A stretch of DNA of 64,000 bases, taken from contig NZ_FXUE01000004.1 in assembly GCF_900182935.1 (NCBI RefSeq), forward strand, positions 186,001 through 250,000. Direction: 5' to 3'. Positions 34,516 through 44,145 of the stretch are shown here, one piece after another; positions within the stretch are counted from its first letter, which is position 1; every line of letters begins with the position of its first letter. Made by a program: the position numbers and the translations under genes. Under the pieces are notes generated by a model, which saw only the letters and a program-made list of their open reading frames with translations, did no database searches and was not told where the DNA came from. This stretch comes from Fibrobacter sp. UWB10. Its GTDB lineage: Bacteria; Fibrobacterota; Fibrobacteria; Fibrobacterales; Fibrobacteraceae.

Positions 34516-36887
34516 AACGCTTGAATCTAAATAGTCTGAATGTTAAAACCGGAGTGCTGCTCTGGTTTGTCGTTCATGCGGTTTTGATTGCCCTCGGCGT
34601 TTCTGTTCCTTGGAAAATGAATTCGGACCTTTATTCCATTTTGCCGGATTCAAATGAAACGAAAAACGTAAGTGCTGCTGAAAAAACGCTCAGTGCCCGA
34701 ACTATGCGCAATATTTCTGTGCTTGTCGGGCATGAAAATTTCGATGTGGCGCGCGCCGCGGCGGTTGCGCTCGATAGCTTGCTCAAAGAGAATAACTCGC
34801 TCGAAGAGACTCGCCTTTTTGTTGATGAAAATTCGTTGAACGAAACTCGTGAATTCTTCTACAAGAATCGCTATTCAATACAAGGTGCGCCTGTTCGCGA
34901 AGCTATTGCGGCAGGTGATTTGGAATCGCTAAAGAACAACGCCCTTCAAAAGATATACGGTTCCTTTTCAATGTCCGACTTGAATCGCCTTGACGAAGAC
35001 CCTCTCTTGCTTGGCGAAGCCTCTTTTGATTATTTCGCGAATCACTCGCCCTTGTCTTCGGGTTCTTTTGAACTTCGCGATGGCGTGCTTGCGGCAACCG
35101 ATTCTGGCATTACCTATGTCATGTGGAATGCGGTGCTTTCCGAAAATGTTTCTGCCATGGCTTCAAATGGTCATGTTCTTGAACGCTTGAATGGCGTACT
35201 GGATTCGCTCAAGCAGGCAAATACGGGCCTTGTGTATGCAAAATCGGGTGCCATGTTCCATAGCTATGAAAGCTCGAATAAGGCCAAGTCCGAAATCGCC
35301 TGGATCTCGGGTGTTTCCATCAGCTTGATTCTCTTGCTGCTGTTGTTTGTTTACCGCTCTCCGCTGCCTGTTGTAGCAACGGTTTCGACCATTGCGCTTT
35401 CTGCCTTTACCGCTCTTTCGTTCACATGGTTCGTTTTCGAAAACATTCATGTCTTCACATTTGTTTTCGGAACGACTGTCATTGGCGTAAGCATTGACTA
35501 TGCGGTGCATTTCTTCACGAGTTTGAAATCGGGTGTGCGCAATGTGCGCTCTGTTATCTTTAAAGGCCTTCTGCTTGGTTTCTTGACAACGGAGCTGAGC
35601 TATATGGCGTTGACTTTTACCGAATTTCCGCTGTTGCGCCAGATGGCAGTGTTCTCGATGGTCGGTTTGTTGAGCTCGTTCCTTTCGATTACGCTGTTGT
35701 TCCATGCGGTATTCGACAAACGTAATCAGCCCGAGAAAAAGGCGAGTGCGACTAATCTCCCGATGTCGATTCCGGAACGATTCCTTAAATTGTATTCTGT
35801 GCTCCCGCCCAAAGGCGTTCGCCTAGTGTTGATTGTGTTTGCACTGGCCTTAATTCCTGGGCTTGGAATGCTCCATGTGCATACCGACCTCGAAAGCCTT
35901 TATTCCATGAGTGCGGAATCGAAAGCCGCGGAATCGCTTGCCGCAAGACTCAACAATTTGGGCGTGTCTTCGAATTACTTCATTGTAGAAGGTTCCAGCG
36001 AGCAAGAAGTCCTTGAACGCGAGGCGCTTCTTTCGGCGCGTCTTGGACAAGCCGAACAAGATACCTTGTTGCAATCTCATCTGGCTTTGTCGAATTTTAT
36101 TCCGTCTGCTAAAATTCAGCAGGTGACGTCTGCAAGTATCAAGCGCTTGATTTTAGATTCTGCAAATGTATTACATCCTTCAGTTCAAAGTTATCTGAAA
36201 GAAATCGGCGTGCAAAATGATTCTCTGCTTGTTGCTGGATTCTCTTCTGAAAAAATGCTTCCGGCAAGCCTTTCAGACAAACTCCCGTCAACGCTTCGCC
36301 TGATTCTGCAAATGCTCTGGATTGGCCCGATTCAAACGGATTCGGGAACTCAATTTTATAGCGCCGTATTGCCGCTCCACGTGTCCGCGCAGTTCGATGC
36401 TCAGACGGTTGCTCATGATATGCCGCATGTTTATGCGGTGAATAAAATCAAGAATGTAAATGCGTCCTTGACCAAGATTTCTCGCATGTCGCTTGCCCTT
36501 GTCGCAATTGCGTACCTTGTCGTGTTCTTAGTTCTTGTCGCTGTGTACAAGTTATCTGTCGCTTTGAAAATTATTCGTACGCCTGTCCTTTCGAGCCTTT
36601 TTGTGGCGGCCTTCTTTGGGTACGCCGGTGTTGATTTTAACTTCTTTGCCATTGTCGGTGTCATTTTAACGCTTGGCATTGGCATTGACTACGCGTTGTT
36701 CTTCTGGGAAGGCGGTCGCAACAATCTTGTGACAGTACTTGCTGTAATGCTTTCGGCCATGACAACGCTGATTTCGTTCGGGAGCCTTGTATGTAGCGCT
36801 TTTGTTCCGGTTTCGACTTTTGGCTTTGCTGTATTACTGGGTATTGCATGTTGTTTCTTGCTTTCACCATTGAGCGCGAAACACTAA
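34512..36887 (+). CDS. MMPL/RND-family exporter
   Basis: 791 residues with two repeats, each a membrane helix, a large periplasmic domain and five further helices. The repeat motifs VIGVSIDYAVHFF and LGIGIDYALFFWEGG are the MMPL signatures. The family moves lipids such as hopanoids, mycolates or aryl polyenes from the inner membrane. Position between a LolA-like carrier and a lipoprotein supports transport of the finished polyene lipid to the outer membrane. Translationally coupled upstream. Confidence 0.9.
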   Translation: MKRLNLNSLNVKTGVLLWFVVHAVLIALGVSVPWKMNSDLYSILPDSNETKNVSAAEKTLSARTMRNISVLVGHENFDVARAAAVALDSLLKENNSLEETRLFVDENSLNETREFFYKNRYSIQGAPVREAIAAGDLESLKNNALQKIYGSFSMSDLNRLDEDPLLLGEASFDYFANHSPLSSGSFELRDGVLAATDSGITYVMWNAVLSENVSAMASNGHVLERLNGVLDSLKQANTGLVYAKSGAMFHSYESSNKAKSEIAWISGVSISLILLLLLFVYRSPLPVVATVSTIALSAFTALSFTWFVFENIHVFTFVFGTTVIGVSIDYAVHFFTSLKSGVRNVRSVIFKGLLLGFLTTELSYMALTFTEFPLLRQMAVFSMVGLLSSFLSITLLFHAVFDKRNQPEKKASATNLPMSIPERFLKLYSVLPPKGVRLVLIVFALALIPGLGMLHVHTDLESLYSMSAESKAAESLAARLNNLGVSSNYFIVEGSSEQEVLEREALLSARLGQAEQDTLLQSHLALSNFIPSAKIQQVTSASIKRLILDSANVLHPSVQSYLKEIGVQNDSLLVAGFSSEKMLPASLSDKLPSTLRLILQMLWIGPIQTDSGTQFYSAVLPLHVSAQFDAQTVAHDMPHVYAVNKIKNVNASLTKISRMSLALVAIAYLVVFLVLVAVYKLSVALKIIRTPVLSSLFVAAFFGYAGVDFNFFAIVGVILTLGIGIDYALFFWEGGRNNLVTVLAVMLSAMTTLISFGSLVCSAFVPVSTFGFAVLLGIACCFLLSPLSAKH

Positions 36888-36906
36888 TTTTCTAACTTTG
36901 GCAACC

Positions 36907-37506
36907 ATGAGTTTCGCTCGCAAAATCCTTGTGCTTGCAGGCTGCATGCTGTGCGTTGCATGCCTGGTTTCGTGCCATCGAGCTCTTGTGACGCCGGACT
37001 CGAATCCTGTTTATTATACCGATTCCAAGTACGTTCATTTGCTGCCGACCAAGGCTGTTTCGGGCCCAATCGATGGCGCCCAGCGTTTTGAAGGAACATT
37101 TGGCAAGACCTCTTTTAGCGGACAAGTCTGGGTGCTTGCAAACGATACCATTCTTTCAATCACGTTCTTTAACGATTTCGGAACGACGGTCGCTGAATTG
37201 ACTTACGCAAAAGACTCTGTCTCATTTGCAAGCTCCGTGCTCGATGTCGAAAAGGTGAAGGCGGAATATATTCTTGCTGATTACCAGGCTTGCTTTTATC
37301 CGTTTGCAGCCTTGAAAGAAAATTTTGAAAAATCCGGTTTTGAATTTCGTGAACAGCTGAATCTAGCGGGTGACAGTAATTCTTTTGAACGCGTTCTTTC
37401 TGAAAACGGGAACGAAATTCTTCGAATTACCCGTAAGGCAAACGAAATCGATTTGGTGAATAAACTTCGCCATTATAAGTATCACATAACTCTTGGTAAT
37501 GAATGA
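36907..37506 (+). CDS. DUF3261-like outer-membrane lipoprotein
   Basis: 199 residues from the ATG at 36907; a TTG at 36898 is an alternative. The lipobox is LVSC in CVACLVSCHRAL. The rest is a beta-rich domain (FEGTFGKTSFSGQVWVLANDT) like the DUF3261 lipoproteins of aryl polyene clusters (ApeN type). It probably helps insert the polyene lipid into the outer membrane together with the LolA-like carrier and exporter. Its end overlaps the next start. Confidence 0.8.
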   Translation: MSFARKILVLAGCMLCVACLVSCHRALVTPDSNPVYYTDSKYVHLLPTKAVSGPIDGAQRFEGTFGKTSFSGQVWVLANDTILSITFFNDFGTTVAELTYAKDSVSFASSVLDVEKVKAEYILADYQACFYPFAALKENFEKSGFEFREQLNLAGDSNSFERVLSENGNEILRITRKANEIDLVNKLRHYKYHITLGNE

Positions 37507-38732
37507 TGAATCGCCCTTTGTACATAAACGATTGTGGCCTTTATTGCATTTGTGGCGGTAACAAGAACCAAGTTTTCGATAAAATTTCGAAGGGCGTTCG
37601 CGGCGATTTTTCGCAGTACGATGTAGCTGGCGTTATACGCCCGGCTGCCACCATCGATCCCGAACAACTCCCGCCTGTGGCTGAGAAAAAGTTTGACAAT
37701 CGCGTGAACCGCCTTGCGCAAGCGGCCCTTTCCGGAATAGAAGAAACTATCCGTAAGGCCACGAACAAGTTTGGCGCAGACCGCGTTGGAATCTTTATCG
37801 GTTCTTGTGATAACGGCTCTGAAGCTTCGGTGGCCGCCCTCAGATGCTTTAAGGAAACGGGTGCGTTCCCTGAAGGCTACGTGCTTGATTTTCAGCGGGC
37901 CGATTTTCCGGCGCAGTTTATTGCAAACCAGTTCGGCATTACGGGAATGCTTTCGGTGCATTCTACGGCGTGCGCATCGAGTGCAAGCGCATTTGTGTCT
38001 GCCCGCAACAATCTTTACGCCGGCAATTGCGATGTGGCAATTGTGGGCGGAGTCGATATTGCATCGCTATCAGTGATTCTCGGCTTTGCCTCTCTCGAAG
38101 CCATGAGCGACCGCCCGACAAATCCGTTTAGCGCAAATCGCTCGGGGCTTACGCTCGGTGATGCGGCTGCATTTTTTGTCGTGACGCGGGAACCCTGTGC
38201 AGAACTTTGCGCGCCCGATTGTGAAATGCTTAAAATTGCAGGCCTTGGCGAAAGTGCCGATGCCGACCACATTACCGCACCGCGCGCCGATGGCGAAGGA
38301 GCGTATCAAGCAATGAAGGCCGCGCTGAAAGATGCAGGAATCGATGCATCTGCAGTGGGCTATGTGAATCTTCACGGAACAGGGACCGAATTGAATGACG
38401 CAATGGAATCGCGCGCCGTCAATCGTCTTTTCGGCGAAGCAAATCATGTTGATGTCCCCGCCAGCTCCACCAAAGCTCTGACAGGCCACACTCTCGGTGC
38501 CGCGGGCGCCCTAGAAGCGGCATTCTGTTGTCTTGCGCTAAAGAGTCGTAATGCAAGTGGCGAATGCCTGTTGCCCGCGCATCTCTTTGATGGCGTTGTA
38601 GACCCGAATCTTCCGCCAGTACACTTGGTAAAGCCCGGTGAATCGGTAAAGAACCTCAAGTATTGCATGAGCAATTCGTTTGCTTTTGGAGGTTGTAATG
38701 TGTCCTTGGTTATTGAAAACGGTTTGGTATGA
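37503..38732 (+). CDS. Beta-ketoacyl-ACP synthase 1 of the aryl polyene cluster
   Basis: 409 residues. The catalytic Cys is in VHSTACASSASAF and the two catalytic His residues are in NLHGTGTELND and TGHTLGAAG, as in FabF-like ketosynthases. It condenses malonyl-ACP with the growing aryl polyene chain. It overlaps both the preceding lipoprotein and the following dehydratase gene by 4 bases, and is the first of a KS-DH-KR-KS block. Confidence 0.9.
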   Translation: MMNRPLYINDCGLYCICGGNKNQVFDKISKGVRGDFSQYDVAGVIRPAATIDPEQLPPVAEKKFDNRVNRLAQAALSGIEETIRKATNKFGADRVGIFIGSCDNGSEASVAALRCFKETGAFPEGYVLDFQRADFPAQFIANQFGITGMLSVHSTACASSASAFVSARNNLYAGNCDVAIVGGVDIASLSVILGFASLEAMSDRPTNPFSANRSGLTLGDAAAFFVVTREPCAELCAPDCEMLKIAGLGESADADHITAPRADGEGAYQAMKAALKDAGIDASAVGYVNLHGTGTELNDAMESRAVNRLFGEANHVDVPASSTKALTGHTLGAAGALEAAFCCLALKSRNASGECLLPAHLFDGVVDPNLPPVHLVKPGESVKNLKYCMSNSFAFGGCNVSLVIENGLV

Positions 38733-39199
38733 CTGAAGAATATAAAACAAGAGAAAGTGTAAGCGAACTTGTGCCGCACAAGGGCAAAATGCTCTTGCTT
38801 GACCGCGTGCAAAGCTATAGCGTTGAAACGGTGACCATCACGACTGAAATCGATATTTCCCGGGATAGCTTCTTTTACGAAGAAGAATTGGGCGGCGTGC
38901 CGGCCTGGGTTGCTTTTGAATATATGGCTCAAAGCATTTCGGCCTTGTCGGGCATTTATGGCCGCTCTAAAGGCGAAAAGCCCAAGGTTGGCTTTATCAT
39001 GAGTGTAAGCGGTTTTAAGTCCGATATCGCGGCCTTTAAAGAAGGCGACAAAGTGGTCGTGACTGTGCACGAAACAATCCGCATGGATTCCGCAGTCACC
39101 TTTGACGGCATCGCAAGCATTGACGGTAAAACAGTTGTGACGGCAACGCTCAACACGGTTGAAGTTGACAACGCCAAGGAAGCTTTAGGAATTAATTGA
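38729..39199 (+). CDS. 3-hydroxyacyl-ACP dehydratase-like hotdog protein (ApeP type)
   Basis: 156 residues. LVPHKGKMLLLDRV carries the catalytic His, and GVPAWVAFEYMAQSISAL carries the acidic residue of FabZ-like dehydratases. It removes water from beta-hydroxyacyl-ACP to give the conjugated double bonds. A second, different dehydratase domain is fused in the ligase protein at 27810. Confidence 0.88.
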   Translation: MTEEYKTRESVSELVPHKGKMLLLDRVQSYSVETVTITTEIDISRDSFFYEEELGGVPAWVAFEYMAQSISALSGIYGRSKGEKPKVGFIMSVSGFKSDIAAFKEGDKVVVTVHETIRMDSAVTFDGIASIDGKTVVTATLNTVEVDNAKEALGIN

Positions 39200-39214
39200 A
39201 TTTGAGGAAAGAAC

Positions 39215-39943
39215 ATGGATAACGCAAAATCAGTTTTGATTACAGGTGCAAGTGGTGGAATTGGCCTTGCGATTGCAGAAGCGGTCGCAAAGGAAGGTTA
39301 CACCGTAGTTGCCCATTACAATAGAAATTCTGCTCCAATAGATGCCTTGGCCGAACGCGTAAATGCAAATGGGGGCTCGATTCGAAAGATTCAGTTTGAC
39401 ATTAGCAATCGCGAACAGTGCCGCGAAGTTCTTGAAAAGGACATCGCTGAAAATGGTGTGTATTACGGCGTCATTACAAACGCTGGCGTATGCGCCGACG
39501 CAGCATTCCCTGCCATGACCGACGAATATTGGGACAAGGTTTTGAATACGAACTTGAACGGTTTTTACAATGTGGTTCACCCGTTGGTGATGCCCATGTG
39601 CCGTAAGCGCAAGGGTCGTATTATTACAATCTCGTCTGTGTCCGGCATTATCGGCAACAGGGGACAGGTTAATTACAGTGCCTCGAAGGCGGGCCTTATC
39701 GGTGCTACGAAGGCGCTTGCAACAGAACTTGCTAGCCGAAACATTACTGTGAACAGTGTTGCGCCGGGCGTTATCGAAACCGAAATGATTAAGGACGCTC
39801 CCCTCGATATGATTCTGCCCGCTATTCCCATGAAGCGTGTGGGCAAGCCCGAAGAAGTGGCGGCAACCGTCGTGTTCCTTCTTTCCGAAGGCGCAGCCTA
39901 TATTACCCGCCAGGTGATCTCGGTAAACGGAGGCTTGGCATGA
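39215..39943 (+). CDS. 3-ketoacyl-ACP reductase (FabG/ApeQ type)
   Basis: 242 residues. Short-chain dehydrogenase with the NADP-binding GASGGIGLAIAE, NAGVCAD, the catalytic Ser in ITISSVSG and Tyr-Lys in NYSASKAG. It reduces the beta-keto group after each condensation. Its end overlaps the start of the last ketosynthase by 4 bases. Confidence 0.92.
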   Translation: MDNAKSVLITGASGGIGLAIAEAVAKEGYTVVAHYNRNSAPIDALAERVNANGGSIRKIQFDISNREQCREVLEKDIAENGVYYGVITNAGVCADAAFPAMTDEYWDKVLNTNLNGFYNVVHPLVMPMCRKRKGRIITISSVSGIIGNRGQVNYSASKAGLIGATKALATELASRNITVNSVAPGVIETEMIKDAPLDMILPAIPMKRVGKPEEVAATVVFLLSEGAAYITRQVISVNGGLA

Positions 39944-41169
39944 GTCGTCGCGTCGTTATTACGGGTGGCAGCTGCATTTCTTCGTTGGGAATGGAAGTCG
40001 AAGACGTCTTTTCGGCCCTCAAGAGCTTGAAAAACCGCGTCGTTCGCATGAATGAATGGGATATGTATGCGCAAATGAATACGCGCTTGGCAAGCCCCAT
40101 TCTGTACGATCTGCCGGAATATCCTCGCAAGAAAATTCGCGGTGCGGGTCGAGTGGCTCTTCTTTCTATCGCTTCTGCAGACAAGGCCATTCAATGTGCA
40201 GGCCTTGCCGAACAACCGGAACTCTTGAAGTCTGGCCGCGTCGGTGTTGCTTACGGTTCGTCCATGGGTAGCATCAATCCGCTGCTTGACTTTTTCTCAA
40301 TGCTGAAACCGCCTCATGACTGTTCAAAGATTACGGCAACAACTTATATCCGTTCTATGCCGCAAACTTGCGCCGTAAACGTGAGTGTGTTCTTCGGCAC
40401 GACAGGCCGCATTATTACGACAAATACCGCCTGCACAAGCGGTAGCCTTTCAATCGGTTATGCTTACGAAGCCATCAAGTACGGCATGCAAGACGTCATG
40501 ATCGCCGGCGGTGCCGATGAACTCGATGCGACTGAATCGGCCGTGTTTGACACCTTGTTTGCAACAAGCGTAAAAAACGATACGCCGGAACTGACGCCTG
40601 CTCCGTTCGACAGCAATCGCGATGGTCTTGTGATTGGCGAAGGTGCCGGAACGCTCATTCTCGAAGAATATGAACACGCCAAGGCCCGCGGCGCGCATAT
40701 CTATGCAGAACTGGTTGGCTTTGGACACAATACCGACGGCGATCATATTACGCAGCCGAAAAAAGAAACGATGCAGATTGCCCTGGAACTCGCTCTTGCT
40801 GATTCGGGCCTTTCTCCCGATGCCATTGGCTACGTAAGCGCCCATGGTACTGCAACGCGTCACGGTGACGTGGCTGAAAGCTGGGCAACGTACGGTGCCT
40901 TCAAGGAACGCGCCGTGCCTATATCCAGTCTTAAAGGCTACATCGGACACACCCTGGGTGCATGCGGTGGCATTGAATCGTGGCTTAGCATTAACATGAT
41001 GAACCGCGGATGGTTCAACCCGAATCTTAACCTTAAAACGGTTGACCCCGCCTGCGCCCCGCTCGATTACATTATGGACTCCGGCCGAGAATTCGACACC
41101 GAATACATCATGTCGAACAACTTCGCCTTCGGCGGCGTAAACACATCGCTCATATTCAAGCGCGTGTAA
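39940..41169 (+). CDS. Beta-ketoacyl-ACP synthase 2 of the aryl polyene cluster
   Basis: 409 residues. Catalytic Cys in TNTACTSGSLS, His in SAHGTATRHGD and in GYIGHTLGACGG. It is distinct in sequence from the ketosynthase at 37503, so one may start the chain and the other extend it. It is the last gene of the rightward operon and meets the leftward giant-protein operon only 31 bases later. Confidence 0.9.
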   Translation: MSRRVVITGGSCISSLGMEVEDVFSALKSLKNRVVRMNEWDMYAQMNTRLASPILYDLPEYPRKKIRGAGRVALLSIASADKAIQCAGLAEQPELLKSGRVGVAYGSSMGSINPLLDFFSMLKPPHDCSKITATTYIRSMPQTCAVNVSVFFGTTGRIITTNTACTSGSLSIGYAYEAIKYGMQDVMIAGGADELDATESAVFDTLFATSVKNDTPELTPAPFDSNRDGLVIGEGAGTLILEEYEHAKARGAHIYAELVGFGHNTDGDHITQPKKETMQIALELALADSGLSPDAIGYVSAHGTATRHGDVAESWATYGAFKERAVPISSLKGYIGHTLGACGGIESWLSINMMNRGWFNPNLNLKTVDPACAPLDYIMDSGREFDTEYIMSNNFAFGGVNTSLIFKRV

Positions 41170-41200
41170 TGTTGTAACAAACTATAAACGGCTCTCGGCT

Positions 41201-42058
41201 TTAAATGTAATTTTCCATGATTACATTAAAGACTTCGGAGTCGTTTCTGTATTCAGGGAAAAGCTTGTTAATCTTTTTCATCAAGGCACAACAAAGAGAA
41301 ACTCGTTGACTTCTGCGGTCTCGGGCTATGTTTTTCGCTCCCCACAAATGGGAAAAATTGTCATTGTTGTCTTGGAAAGGATCGTCCAAAAATGCGTAGA
41401 TGGGGATATCCATCGCTTTTGCGCACATTGCTACCACACGTTGCTCTGCAAATACCATTTGAGATACGAATTCGCAAGGCATTTCCTTGTTGTCTGTCAT
41501 GAAGTCAATGGAACGTGTTGTGTAATATTCCAAAAAATCCTTGTCCCCAAAATAGGCAAAGGCTGTGTTGCACGGGTTTACCGACCAGTCCCACTTAGGG
41601 TCGGGGGCGTACCCTTTTCGCCTTTTAAGCAGTTCCAAAGGCAGATAACACTCTACAAATTCTTCTCGATGTAAACAGGCAAACTTTTCTTTAGAAAGAA
41701 TTTCGTTAAGATCTGTCCAAACGATTAAATCCGTGTCGATCAACGCGACGGGAACCCCTTCGTTTTTAATGGCGAATAACTTGGCTCCGGCCCAGAAAAT
41801 ATTCTGGTCTATAGAATCGGGAATGTTCGATATGGTTTCGGTGTCAATGCCTCCATTCCACAGGTCCGTAAGTCCAAGGCTTTGATAATATGCTAAACCT
41901 ACATCATCTGTATAAAGTTTTATGGGACCATTGCACCTTCTCCACATTAAAGCGGACAAAATTGTGGTCAGAATTTCAAAATCTTCTATAAAGTATTCTT
42001 TCCCTTTGTTCTTGGCAAAATAGGGCGCTGTACTATTGACGTGAAGTCCTGTAATCAT
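41201..42058 (-). CDS. Glycosyltransferase-like protein at the end of the giant-protein operon
   Basis: 285 residues with no signal peptide. An N-terminal LHVNSTAPYF and VALIDTDLIVWTDLNEIL, with a DxD motif, suggest a GT-A-fold glycosyltransferase; CNTAFAYFGDKDFLEYY would be the acceptor side. I know similar uncharacterised proteins only as DUFs. It starts 3 bases after the stop of the 693-residue gene, so it belongs to the same transcript. It might modify one of the giant proteins or a surface glycan. Activity is inferred from the fold motif only. Confidence 0.55.
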   Translation of the reverse strand: MITGLHVNSTAPYFAKNKGKEYFIEDFEILTTILSALMWRRCNGPIKLYTDDVGLAYYQSLGLTDLWNGGIDTETISNIPDSIDQNIFWAGAKLFAIKNEGVPVALIDTDLIVWTDLNEILSKEKFACLHREEFVECYLPLELLKRRKGYAPDPKWDWSVNPCNTAFAYFGDKDFLEYYTTRSIDFMTDNKEMPCEFVSQMVFAEQRVVAMCAKAMDIPIYAFLDDPFQDNNDNFSHLWGAKNIARDRRSQRVSLCCALMKKINKLFPEYRNDSEVFNVIMENYI

Positions 42059-42061
42059 CTG

Positions 42062-44143
42062 TTATTCCTGGTTTTCCGATTCCTGTTTTCCATCGTCCAA
42101 TTCAATTGTTCTGGGCTTTTTCGTAGGAATCAATTCGTCGAATAACAAACCACTGTTGGCTTGGTATTCACTAATGATGGTGCGGTTCCCAATCCAGTTA
42201 AAGGTTTTTCCGAGGAACCATCTGGTTCTCTGAGCTGTTTTAACAAGTTTGGTCCCATAACCCGCAATCTGGTTCTCGTCAATGTAGAAGGGCTTTACAC
42301 CTCCATTACGATCTTTTTCTGTGGCCAACAATTTTGTGGAGGGCCTGACAGGGAGGAATTCATTATTGTAGAACAGAGGCATTCTTGCGCGACGGAAATG
42401 GATGTTGCGGAAATCATCCAACTGTTCCGGCAAGAAGGGAATCCAGTTCAAAGGTACGCGGTTCTGAACCAGCAAAGAATACTCCGCTTCAGTTTTATTG
42501 GCAGCTGCGTTTTCTTTTGTTGAAGCTTCTTCGTTTTGAGTATTCTTCTCATCGACATCCCTAAATACCGCGTCGGATAAGGTCTTGCCATCCAATGTTC
42601 CGCCACAGCCGTCGTTGATTTTTGTCTCGACACCCCATACCATATTGGCCATTTCGTCTCTTAAGAACTGGACTTCTTCAATGGGTGAACTTTCTTCAGT
42701 TTTCTGAACCACAGGAGGGAACAATAGTCCCCTTGCTGTAGTAAAGTTGTCTTTGGCAAAGGCTTGTGCGCTTGCTATGCCAAACAAATTCCAACGATCG
42801 GTGAATTCGTCTGAATCATTGTTGCCATCTACATCTTCGGCGTCTTCTTCAATATAGATTCTTTCGCCAAAGGAATCCTTTATGACAACGCCTTTCACAT
42901 CAAGGACTACTCCGGTTTCTGTTTCTAACGGTACAATCATCCAATCATTGCTGTACATGCTAATGTACTGCATGATGGCTGCCGTCGCCAACATGCTAAA
43001 GTCTTTTTCATCGTCGGCAACCATATTGACTTTAGTGTTTTCAAATTCCCATAGCTTTTGAGAGGGGGCCCCGGTAAAGTTTGCCGGCACGGGAATGTAA
43101 GAAAACATTTTTTCTTCAACGTCTTTGGGAGAATCCTTTTGTGTTGAGATTTCCGAGCTTATGTTTTTTCCGCCGCTGACATAATTTAAAATATTGCCCT
43201 CTGCTGGAATTGTTCCGAATCCAGAAGAATCTCTTTTTACAGTATTATTGTTTCTTTTGACAAAATTAAGATCCTTGTTGTCGAAGGAATACCAGGAAAG
43301 TCGGCCATTATCATAGTCTTCGGCGTCGTACTTTGTCGAACCTTGATGAATTTCTACTTGGTATCCTAACTTTTGGTTGCTCCAACAACTATCGGTCCTT
43401 TTGTGAGGAAAGTACTTTGCGTCAAACCAAGATACATATTCCTTCAATAAACCCATCATTTTTGATGCGGATGCAGGAACAATATCTTTTAATTTTTTCT
43501 CAACTTCAAATTTATTGAAGTCTACCATTTGGTATAATTTATACCCGTCAAAAGTGCGCTTGGAATAGGCGGCAGAAAAATCTTTCAACGCCGTGTTGTT
43601 CTTGAGCTTCAAAGTCTCAATGGTGTTGTTGATGCTCTGATGCTTGTAAAAGTCCTCGCTACAGAATTCTTTCATCAACCATTCATGAAGCTTTGAATAT
43701 GTTGCTGAATCAAATTCACGAAGAAGTCTTTTCTTGAAATGCATAGCGGACTGGACGCGAATATAGGGAGTTATTTCAGCATCCATTTTTTCCACTTCGT
43801 ATTCAAGCGGTGTATCTGTGGAATATGAACGATTTTCCACATCGCCACTTTCGCTTTTTAAGCAGACCTGATTGAACCTTTTCTTTACTGCCTTAATTTT
43901 TACGGATACCGGAGTGCCGCAATCGTTACCGTCAAAGCGCCCAAATTGCCATTGCCGAGTCAACAACCATAAAGGGTCAAAAACTTCAAAGGAAAGAGCT
44001 TTCTTAAAGTCTTTTGTTCTGGTCTTAGGCTCTAATCTTGAATATAGACCTGATTCGGTTTCATAATTCAATTCATGAATATAGTTCCAGCGGGCAATAA
44101 AATAATTCTGCTGATTTGTATAGAATGATTTTGTTGAAGACAT
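42062..44143 (-). CDS. Uncharacterised 693-residue protein of the giant-protein operon
   Basis: No signal peptide or membrane segment. The N-terminal motif FDPLWLLTRQWQFG (about residues 55-68), followed by GNDCGTPVSVKI, is one I recall from uncharacterised proteins in many bacterial phyla. The C-terminal part has WIPFLPEQLDDF, GTKLVKTAQRTRWFLGK and ANSGLLFDELIP, also family-like. The middle has an acidic patch (IYIEEDAEDVDGNNDSDEF). No catalytic motif is seen. It starts 2 bases after the 1633-residue gene stops and precedes the glycosyltransferase-like gene, so a shared complex or pathway is likely. Function unknown. Confidence 0.7.
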   Translation of the reverse strand: MSSTKSFYTNQQNYFIARWNYIHELNYETESGLYSRLEPKTRTKDFKKALSFEVFDPLWLLTRQWQFGRFDGNDCGTPVSVKIKAVKKRFNQVCLKSESGDVENRSYSTDTPLEYEVEKMDAEITPYIRVQSAMHFKKRLLREFDSATYSKLHEWLMKEFCSEDFYKHQSINNTIETLKLKNNTALKDFSAAYSKRTFDGYKLYQMVDFNKFEVEKKLKDIVPASASKMMGLLKEYVSWFDAKYFPHKRTDSCWSNQKLGYQVEIHQGSTKYDAEDYDNGRLSWYSFDNKDLNFVKRNNNTVKRDSSGFGTIPAEGNILNYVSGGKNISSEISTQKDSPKDVEEKMFSYIPVPANFTGAPSQKLWEFENTKVNMVADDEKDFSMLATAAIMQYISMYSNDWMIVPLETETGVVLDVKGVVIKDSFGERIYIEEDAEDVDGNNDSDEFTDRWNLFGIASAQAFAKDNFTTARGLLFPPVVQKTEESSPIEEVQFLRDEMANMVWGVETKINDGCGGTLDGKTLSDAVFRDVDEKNTQNEEASTKENAAANKTEAEYSLLVQNRVPLNWIPFLPEQLDDFRNIHFRRARMPLFYNNEFLPVRPSTKLLATEKDRNGGVKPFYIDENQIAGYGTKLVKTAQRTRWFLGKTFNWIGNRTIISEYQANSGLLFDELIPTKKPRTIELDDGKQESENQE

Positions 44144-44145
44144 AC

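Noticed and set aside
25050-41169. Flexirubin or dialkylresorcinol cluster
   Set aside because: An ammonia-lyase and polyene enzymes are shared, but no DarA/DarB-like genes are present, so aryl polyene fits better.
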